From positions 868,001 through 932,000 of the forward strand of contig NZ_JYNO01000001.1 of NCBI RefSeq assembly GCF_000934745.1: 64,000 nucleotides of DNA, read 5' to 3'. Positions 38,201 through 43,467 of the stretch are shown here, piece after piece (the stretch's first letter is position 1; every line of letters begins with the position of its first letter). The notes beneath the pieces are model-generated. The model was not told where the DNA came from. It saw only the letters and a list, made by a program, of their open reading frames with translations, and did no database searches. The DNA is from Desulfonatronum thioautotrophicum (GTDB lineage: Bacteria; Desulfobacterota; Desulfovibrionia; Desulfovibrionales; Desulfonatronaceae). The position numbers and the translations under genes were made by a program.

Positions 38201-39116
38201 GAACCTGGATCTGACCGGCGCGGACCTGACCAAGACCCAGCTGACCAAAACCAACTTCACGAAAACCATTCTGGACAAGGCCGTGTTGGCCCAGTGCATG
38301 GCCGGGGAGACGGATTTTTCCGGAGCCTCGCTGCGCGGGGCCGATCTGAGCCGGGCCGTGCTGCGCAAGGCCTCCTTTGCCGAGGCTGATCTGCGGGGAG
38401 CCCGGATCCAGCAGGCCGTGTTCCGGGAGGCGGACCTGAGCAAGGCAAACCTGACCGGCATGGACGCTGAAATGGCCGTGATCGAGAAAACCAGGCTGAC
38501 GGACGCCCGCCTGGACGAGGCCAACCTGCGCATGTGCATCCTGGCGGACACGGACCTGACCGGGGCGAGTCTGCGCAAAATCTCGGCCACGCGCTGCCTG
38601 ATCAACCGCTGCGTTCTGGACCGGACCGCGTTTCACGGAGCGACGCTGAACCGGACCATGTTCCAGGCTTGCCGCGGGGAAAAGGTCGTGTTCGCCGGCG
38701 CGAACCTGGACCATCTGCGCACGGCCAAGGAGACCGACCTGTCCGGCGCGGACCTGACCGGGGCCACCCTGCGCCAGGCCTCGCTGCGGGATACGGATTT
38801 CGCCGGAGCCTCTTTCGCGGGTGCGAACCTGGACGAGGCCATTGTGGAGAACTGTCGGCTGACCAGGGCCGGACTGAAAGGGATTACGGCCCGCAAGGTC
38901 CGTTTCCCGCGTTCCAACCTGGAGCAGGCCGACCTGCGCGGCGCGAACCTGATGTCCGGCTCCCTGAAGCGCACCCGTCTGGTTCAGGCCGATCTGACCC
39001 TGGCCAACCTTTTCGGCGTGGACTTTTACAAGGCGGTCCTGGGCGAGACACGGCTGGACGGGGCGCTGCTGAAACGCTCCCTGCTGGAAAAGGGTCGCGA
39101 GGAGTTTTTCTCATGA
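35283..39116 (+). CDS. DUF2169-pentapeptide repeat fusion protein, cassette B (longest)
   Basis: At 1277 residues this is the longest of the three paralogues. The DUF2169 domain occupies about residues 1-340 (KPRGEVLVSGACFQP, VSLPLSWEYAFGGDGF, DTVWLFPSLLRGLLIF). A helical, possibly coiled-coil region follows (about 365-520), then an extra alpha/beta domain absent from cassettes A and C (about 530-790). A second charged helical region (about 795-945), and pentapeptide repeats (about 960-1265) ending NLFGVDFYKAVLGETRL complete it. Third codon positions are visibly richer in G and C than in cassette A. It starts 17 bases after VgrG-B and overlaps the next gene by ATGA. Adaptor or tip function is inferred from DUF2169. 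Confidence 0.88.
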   Translation: MKIFKDKTVSPLFRPIGIRGETWLCVAGLVFFDLLDPDALDTEQNMWAALPGQLGQPMIIDQAVPKPRGEVLVSGACFQPGGAARAAHKAGFRVGGVRKEVAVFGERFWSHGGITDPKPFVSLPLSWEYAFGGDGFERNPAGRGAAEVVGPDGLARRPLPNIEHPARLVGATTDRPEPACFGPLDQTWPQRKAKAGTYDDAWLKSRWPWFPDDMNYEYFNQAQEDQFLAEGFFQGGEQVDITGMHPEHQIIATRLPRLRLRTFVTLDTTWKAHQWPPGPLPSEPLRDTDEFREISTHLDTVWLFPSLLRGLLIFRGMTRIRDENLGDATRLFLVQEDQGGAPRSIEHYRDELGRRLHRGADIDMAPFEQAKEKLTPLLRRLGSIPKEIDDARQKALGNRPSMPLPSTAHFADLSAKLLADGHATLNGLEATARKLQARFGHATEVDLTVFDRFRAKLGAMDEKVKASLSKADQTRAKLEEVQKDAVSQLQANMPKQFDSDKLTEAAQALSDPLKPKSQGPWHDAGFPLLVEARRSVDLDDPARTVLKGLGFESRTWKRHWFGTARDQAAFHPQDWGVDQEASLSLPPGVWLPRFDGKKLISLHVRPFDPDGVLPENPDQDVVVPGSDPEPLFLPAATLIDLPGLPAAPSAPVVVAPDPFAAIFLEQEIGDCCSILALSSPDETPGPQSAEALHNAETVLVVLPETTHPDAGLITAWKAVLPMMIPAVLPKGSTVFEAHRRKQDVRGFLLGLLPPALAAAHRREIVLPEPGKPPVGSPLQGSLAMPDLKAIIPGVILEVRQAMEARMQPIKAEMEARQTEMMQQTKDMLRRAGQDPSVVDKAMSAKPGGSFQESGEQFASALKGQKESLRQAGQLTPERAAHFDKAIADITSRTKEADAKFAAAKQELAAKQQELEQGLAKLKAMEPPEEAKAKLAAHGLDPDTIRPLTREEVIDRHARGESLSGAILSGVDLSNLDLTGADLTKTQLTKTNFTKTILDKAVLAQCMAGETDFSGASLRGADLSRAVLRKASFAEADLRGARIQQAVFREADLSKANLTGMDAEMAVIEKTRLTDARLDEANLRMCILADTDLTGASLRKISATRCLINRCVLDRTAFHGATLNRTMFQACRGEKVVFAGANLDHLRTAKETDLSGADLTGATLRQASLRDTDFAGASFAGANLDEAIVENCRLTRAGLKGITARKVRFPRSNLEQADLRGANLMSGSLKRTRLVQADLTLANLFGVDFYKAVLGETRLDGALLKRSLLEKGREEFFS

Positions 39117-40180
39117 GCGTGTTGACGCGGGAACAGGTGCTCCAGGCCGTGGCCGAAAACCGCACCCTGGACATGGACCTTTCCGGGGTCGACCTGTCCG
39201 GCGCGGACCTGCGGGGCGCGCGCTTTTTCGGCACGGACCTGCGCGGCGCCAGACTGTCCCGGGCGGACATCTCCCGGACCGGATTCCAGGACTGCGACCT
39301 GCGCGGGGCCGATCTCTCGGACACCCAATGGATCAGGATGAACATCCAGGGCCTGAACATGGAAGGCGCATCGCTTCGCGGCGCGACCATCCACATGTGC
39401 ATGATGCAAAAGGCCCGGCTGGCCGGGGCCGACTGCACCGGGGCCCGGATCGGCTGGTCCATGGGCCAGGAGAGCGACTTCAGCGGCGCGGACCTGAGCG
39501 GCGCCCGCCTGGAAAAGATGGTCTTATCCCGCGCGGTCTTTTCCGGCGCGAACCTCGGCCGGGCCGTGCTGGACCGGGTGGTCTTCCTGGAGGCCGTTCT
39601 GGACGGCCTGCGTCTGGAAGCGACGGTTCTGGAAAAGGTCATGCTCCGGAACTGCGTCCTGACGGGATTTTCCTTTGCCGGGATGGTCCTGAATCAGGTC
39701 CAGTTCGACGGCTGCGACCTGCGCAAGGCGGACTTTCGCCAGGCCAACCTGAACATGAGCAATTTTTCCGGGGCTGACCTGGGTGAGGCGGACTTCGAAC
39801 GCTGCCAAGGGCAGTACGTGATGTTTCTTGGCGCGAAGTGTCCGGGCACGCGGTTCGTCAACGCCAACCTGCCCCAGGCAATCTTCAACGAGGCGACCCT
39901 GGAGGGGGCCGACCTGTCCGAGGCCAATCTGGTCAACGGCCAGTTCGAGCGGACCAGGTGCCTAGCCACGCGCTTCACCTCCGCCAAGCTGCACCACGCC
40001 AATTTCTCCCACGCCGAGTTGCAAGACTGCGACTTCAGCAAGGCCACCCTGTACATGGGCCGGATGCACAAGGCCAAAACCGACGGTTCCCGGTTCGACG
40101 ACGCGGTGACCGTGCTGCTGCGGGGAACGGACGAGGAGCTGGCCCAGGCCGAAGACTGGACGTTACCGTCGTCATCATAA
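39113..40180 (+). CDS. Stand-alone pentapeptide-repeat protein, cassette B
   Basis: The ATG at 39113 overlaps the stop of the preceding fusion gene (ATGA) and gives 355 residues; an open frame further upstream is an antisense-quality extension in another frame of the fusion gene. After a short N-terminal helix (LTREQVLQAVAEN) the protein is pentapeptide repeats to about residue 330 (VDLSGADLRGARFFGTDLRG type), then the conserved tail TDEELAQAEDW. No signal peptide or membrane segment. It is paired with the DUF2169 fusion exactly as in the other cassettes, which suggests a fixed complex. Confidence 0.88.
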   Translation: MSVLTREQVLQAVAENRTLDMDLSGVDLSGADLRGARFFGTDLRGARLSRADISRTGFQDCDLRGADLSDTQWIRMNIQGLNMEGASLRGATIHMCMMQKARLAGADCTGARIGWSMGQESDFSGADLSGARLEKMVLSRAVFSGANLGRAVLDRVVFLEAVLDGLRLEATVLEKVMLRNCVLTGFSFAGMVLNQVQFDGCDLRKADFRQANLNMSNFSGADLGEADFERCQGQYVMFLGAKCPGTRFVNANLPQAIFNEATLEGADLSEANLVNGQFERTRCLATRFTSAKLHHANFSHAELQDCDFSKATLYMGRMHKAKTDGSRFDDAVTVLLRGTDEELAQAEDWTLPSSS

Positions 40181-40190
40181 GGAGCTTGCA

Positions 40191-40877
40191 ATGACCTACA
40201 ATCCATCGCGCCCCCATGTCCTGAGCCGGGACCTGGGCCGGGACCTGGACCGGGATCTGGGCCTTGACCCGGACCTTACCCCGGGCATCGGCCTGCATCA
40301 CGCCGCGGTCCGGCGTCGCCTGGACGACGCCTGGGAAGTCGGCGTCGGCGGTCGTACGCTGTCCGCCCGCCAGGCCGCGTCCTGCCTTTTGCGTCCGGAA
40401 ACGGGCGACCTGGTGCTGCTCAGCGTTGGTGACGCCGGTCGCCATCACATCCTGGCGATTCTCGAGCGAGCAGCCCCCGGTAATACCGCGCATTTCAACC
40501 TGCCCCGTGACACGGTGCTGCACAGCCCCGGCCGACTGACCCTGGCCCCGGACCAGGAGCTGAACTGCGTCACGGCCAAGGTTGGCGTCCATGCCGCCGA
40601 GACCGAAGTCAACATCGGTCTGGTCGAGCTGACCACCCGCTTTCTGCGTACCCAGGCCGGGCGCATCGCCACCACGGTTCGCCAAATGGACAGCACCATC
40701 GGCGAATTGGTTCAGCGCCTGACCAGATCCCAACGCTTTGTTCAGGAAGACGAGGAATGCCAATGCGGCAATCTGCGTCTGGTGGTGGAGGAAACAGCGG
40801 TTCTGCAAAGCCGGGAAACCTTCATTCAGGCCCAGGAGCAGGTCAAGGTGGACGGCGAAACCGTTCAGCTAGGGTGA
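40191..40877 (+). CDS. DUF3540 protein, cassette B, with repeated N-terminus
   Basis: The 228-residue product begins ten bases after the pentapeptide gene. Residues about 10-29 are a degenerate repeat of RDLG/RDLD encoded by 12-base units (40227-40274). The DUF3540 domain follows: an OB-like stretch CLLRPETGDLVLLSVGD, strand repeats (about 95-140), a helical segment rich in Thr/Arg, and the end VDGETVQLG, matching the paralogues' VxxxxxxLG ending. It is probably a spike-associated protein. A 334-base gap with a palindromic element separates it from the DUF4150 gene. Confidence 0.85.
   Translation: MTYNPSRPHVLSRDLGRDLDRDLGLDPDLTPGIGLHHAAVRRRLDDAWEVGVGGRTLSARQAASCLLRPETGDLVLLSVGDAGRHHILAILERAAPGNTAHFNLPRDTVLHSPGRLTLAPDQELNCVTAKVGVHAAETEVNIGLVELTTRFLRTQAGRIATTVRQMDSTIGELVQRLTRSQRFVQEDEECQCGNLRLVVEETAVLQSRETFIQAQEQVKVDGETVQLG
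40227..40274 (+). repeat. Tandem 12-bp repeat in the DUF3540-B gene
   Basis: Three close copies of CGGGACCTGGGC (40227-40262) and a degenerate fourth encode RDLG, RDLD, RDLG, LDPD. The paralogous DUF3540 genes lack it. Confidence 0.8.
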
Positions 40878-40974
40878 AACCCTCTTTATACTTGTTTGAG
40901 GTTGACTATTTAAATTTGCTGGCGCGCCAAGGGGAGCATTATGATTTTTTGGCAAGAGTCGCAGTCATTTAGGC

Positions 40975-41145
40975 CGCTCTTTCAGGGCTACTAATTTGGG
41001 GGGGCGATTACCCAGGGCGTTGCCCTGGGCTGTAATATTGCGCCCTTATAGGGCTTATCTGAAGCCCCAAGTGGGCGGTATATGGTAGCCCAGGGCAACG
41101 CCCTGGGGATGATGATGGTAAAACAAGGATAGCCCTGAAAGGGCG
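40975..41145. repeat. 171-bp REP/MITE-like element with two CCCAGGGC hairpins
   Basis: Ends form a 16-base inverted repeat with one mismatch (40975-40990 and 41130-41145). Inside are two mirror hairpins of CCCAGGGC and GCCCTGGG (41011-41029 with loop GTT, and 41089-41107 with loop AAC). Elements of this type recur in many bacterial genomes and may be moved by REP-associated tyrosine transposases; none is encoded here. It fills most of the 334-base gap 40878-41211, which has no gene. Confidence 0.8.
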
Positions 41146-41211
41146 ACCTAAAGGCATCATGAGAAAAAATTAATCATTTCAGCCTAAACCATTATACAAG
41201 GAGCAGCAACC

Positions 41212-41616
41212 ATGTTCGCGCTTTCCATGGGCCCCGGGATGAATATGGGCTTCCCGGATGCCTGCCTGACCCCGACTCCGGCAGGCCCGGTGCCCGTGCC
41301 TTACCCAAACATGTCCTTTTCCGCGGCCACGGCTCCAGCGGCCTACAACGTGCTGACCAGTTGCACGCCGACCATCAATCAGCTTTCCATGGGACTGGTC
41401 AGCGTGGGCGACCAGCCCGGAGTTCTGCTGGGGGTTGTCTCCCACATCGAGGCCGGTCAGACTGACTATGAACTGGGCTGTATCACCATCTTCGCCGACG
41501 GCTTGCCCATGCAGCGCCTGACCTCAATCACCGGCCAAAACGCCATGGGCATGCTCCCCAACACAGCCGGAATCTGCACCACCCCCAGTCAGGTGACTGT
41601 GCTGACGCTGGGGTGA
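41212..41616 (+). CDS. DUF4150 PAAR-like tip protein, cassette B
   Basis: The 134-residue product is a bare DUF4150 domain: MGFPDACLTPTPAGPVPVPYPN near the N-terminus, SVGDQPGVLLGVVSHIEAG in the middle and PSQVTVLTLG at the end. It has no toxin extension. The start follows AAGGAGCAGC. It is separated from its cassette by the palindromic element at 40975-41145, so it may need read-through or its own promoter. Confidence 0.87.
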   Translation: MFALSMGPGMNMGFPDACLTPTPAGPVPVPYPNMSFSAATAPAAYNVLTSCTPTINQLSMGLVSVGDQPGVLLGVVSHIEAGQTDYELGCITIFADGLPMQRLTSITGQNAMGMLPNTAGICTTPSQVTVLTLG

Positions 41617-41879
41617 TTTTCCAGCGGCAACGCAGTTCTCGCGTTTTGAATCGGGGTCCAAGGCAGAGACGGGAGAGTGTCGGTAAAGCATCTGAAAAGC
41701 GTCGGGAAAGATTTTGGATGCCTGTCGGGGAAAAACCGTCCACTACCATTTCCGCGCTGGCGGAATTGATCGGGATTACCGAGCGGTCGGTGCAACGGAA
41801 CATTCGAAACCTGCAAAAAGATGGTTTGTTGCGACGGATCGGAGGAAGAAAGGAAGGACACTGGGAGGTGTTGGAGTGA
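41613..41879 (+). pseudogene. Remnant of a winged-helix/HTH C-terminal region
   Basis: The open stretch encodes 88 residues, of which the last 45 or so match the usual C-terminal helix-turn-helix of AlbA_2/AAA_4-type ATP-binding regulators: ISALAELIGITERSVQRNIR, then LQKDGLLRRIGGRKEGHWEVLE. The upstream part is not protein-like, and there is no start with a ribosome site. It is best read as the tail of a lost gene left between cassettes B and C. A small real HTH protein cannot be fully excluded. Confidence 0.6.
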
Positions 41880-41984
41880 CCGCCCCTTTCCATGGAAGCA
41901 GATGAGACCATCTCGCTTGAGGATTGAGATCCAGATCCGCCCTATAGGATCACACCCCAAAAAAACATCGTTGGGAAATAATTG

Positions 41985-42479
41985 ATGAAGACCGTCACAG
42001 TCGGCACATATCGAAAAGGCAAGCTGTACCCAAGGGTGGTGCGGGCTGTTGCCTCCTTGTTGCGGGATTCGGACGAGATATCTCCGATCGCCGTATTTAT
42101 GCGGACCGGCAATCTATCCCCCAAGGACTACGAGGCCTGGCGTCGTGGTCAGGTGCCGTGTCTTGAACGTGTCTTCAAGGGGAATCTTTCCAAAGCCAAT
42201 CGGTATCTCCGGATTCTGCGTTTTCACGTCCACGACCTGAACATGGTTCCCAGCCAGCATACCTACAGGCAATACGGCAGGAAACGCATCCTGCGCTTTT
42301 CACTCAGTGGCGATGCCGGGGTTGAGCAGGCCTATGCCAGGCATTTTCGATGGAACCAATCCAAAGAGAAGAAGCAAGCCTACATAGAGCAGGCATTGTC
42401 TGAAAATAACGTGGCGGAGGCGACTTCGAAGATCGCCCTTTTTCAAGACCCGGTTCCCAACCCCCCGGATCAAACATGA
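41985..42479 (+). CDS. Unknown protein coupled to a MNT-HEPN pair
   Basis: The ATG at 41985 (preceded by an in-frame TTG) gives 164 residues. I recognise no family. The sequence is basic, with many Arg, Lys and aromatic residues (YEAWRRGQVPCLERVFKGNLSK, residues 50-71), has no signal peptide, and its middle part could be a helical nucleic-acid-binding domain. The stop overlaps the start of the nucleotidyltransferase gene (ATGA), so the three genes 41985-43310 form one unit. The gap from the HTH remnant contains nothing else. Confidence 0.7.
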   Translation: MKTVTVGTYRKGKLYPRVVRAVASLLRDSDEISPIAVFMRTGNLSPKDYEAWRRGQVPCLERVFKGNLSKANRYLRILRFHVHDLNMVPSQHTYRQYGRKRILRFSLSGDAGVEQAYARHFRWNQSKEKKQAYIEQALSENNVAEATSKIALFQDPVPNPPDQT

Positions 42480-42865
42480 CCGTCTCCATCGACAAGGCGC
42501 GAGCCTTCCTCAAGCGCAAGCAACAGGCCAACCAGGAGCAATTGAGTCGGCTCCATGCCAGGGCCGTGGCCGACGCTTCCGACATTGTACGCATGATCAT
42601 CCAGCGCTACAATCCGGTTCGCATTTATCAGTGGGGTTCTTTGTTGCGCCCGGAGATGTTTCGGGAGTACTCGGATATTGACCTGGCCGTGGAAGGCGTG
42701 CGGGAACCGGAACGGTTTTTTCGCATGTTCGGAGATGCGGAGCGGATGACGAATTTTCCTTTGGATTTGCTGGACATCGAAAAGATCGCTCCGGAATTCG
42801 CGGAACTCATTAAAATGAAAGGTATTGTGGTCTATGAACGGGAAAATCAGCCTGCTCATCGGTGA
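42476..42865 (+). CDS. MNT-type nucleotidyltransferase (MntA-like antitoxin)
   Basis: The 129-residue protein is a minimal nucleotidyltransferase. The catalytic motif GSx11DxD is intact: Gly54-Ser55 and Asp67/Asp69 in GSLLRPEMFREYSDIDLAVEG. In type VII toxin-antitoxin systems the MNT protein inactivates the HEPN ribonuclease by AMPylation of its Tyr; that role is inferred from the pairing. It overlaps the preceding gene by ATGA and the following HEPN gene by 32 bases. Confidence 0.85.
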   Translation: MTVSIDKARAFLKRKQQANQEQLSRLHARAVADASDIVRMIIQRYNPVRIYQWGSLLRPEMFREYSDIDLAVEGVREPERFFRMFGDAERMTNFPLDLLDIEKIAPEFAELIKMKGIVVYERENQPAHR

Positions 42866-43310
42866 AATTGAAAAATCACTCGACCAGTTGGCACGGCTGG
42901 AAGAATTGTTCAGACGGTCCACGAACCAGCTTGCTGACGACCAGCGGACACTGGAAAAGGCGGTTTTCCTCTCGGAAGTATTCGTCAATACCTATACGTG
43001 CCTGGAAACCCTCTTTTTCCGTATCTCGCAGTTTTTCGAGAATTCACTGACCCAGGAACAATGGCACCGTGATCTGCTGGACAAGATGCGGCTGCGCATC
43101 CCGGACATCAGAGAACCCGTGATCTCCGATGAAACCTTCGCCCTGCTGGATGAGTTTCGCAGGTTCCGGCATTTCAAACGCTACTACTTCAGCATGGACT
43201 ACGACTGGGACCGCATCGATTATCTCGCCAGGAAGTTCGGTCGGTTGTCCAGGCGATACCCTGATGAACTTAGAACATTTTCAGCCTTTCTGGAACGTCT
43301 CAAGGAATAA
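42834..43310 (+). CDS. HEPN-domain protein (HepT-like toxin candidate)
   Basis: The ATG at 42834 gives 158 residues; a GTG nine bases earlier is possible. It is an all-helical protein with the HEPN-like block DEFRRFRHFKRYYFSMDYDW (residues 106-125). The motif RHxxR at 112-116 is followed by tyrosines 117-118, whereas the usual HepT motif is R-x4-6-H-x-Y, so ribonuclease activity cannot be taken for granted. Its overlap with the MNT gene is typical of the MNT/HEPN modules. It could act as a T6SS-independent toxin, a defence module or a stabilising element between the cassettes. Confidence 0.78.
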   Translation: MNGKISLLIGEIEKSLDQLARLEELFRRSTNQLADDQRTLEKAVFLSEVFVNTYTCLETLFFRISQFFENSLTQEQWHRDLLDKMRLRIPDIREPVISDETFALLDEFRRFRHFKRYYFSMDYDWDRIDYLARKFGRLSRRYPDELRTFSAFLERLKE

Positions 43311-43467
43311 TAGCCACTTATAGCGGAAATGCCGCCGGCCCGGCAAACCCACCGCAGAGGCTCAACTTGGACCACGGGCTGAACGAGCATCCACGAGATT
43401 CGGGCAATCTCCTCAGCCTTGGGCCTGCCGCGAAACCGAGTCGTGAACGAAACAAAAACGAGTATTC

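Noticed and set aside
36831-38714. Long antisense open frame of over 600 residues inside the cassette B DUF2169 gene
   Set aside because: The plus-strand frame is clearly the coding one (pentapeptide repeats, DUF2169 motifs). Long antisense frames are expected in GC-rich repeats; similar ones at 14189-15745, 33655-35208 and 43318-45708 were rejected for the same reason.
38534-39112. Upstream extension of the cassette B pentapeptide gene
   Set aside because: It runs in another frame of the fusion gene and has Arg/Pro-rich shadow composition. The ATG at 39113, in an ATGA overlap, matches the arrangement in cassette C.
40757-40972. Frame of 71 residues overlapping the end of DUF3540-B
   Set aside because: Out of frame shadow of the DUF3540 end running into the non-coding gap.
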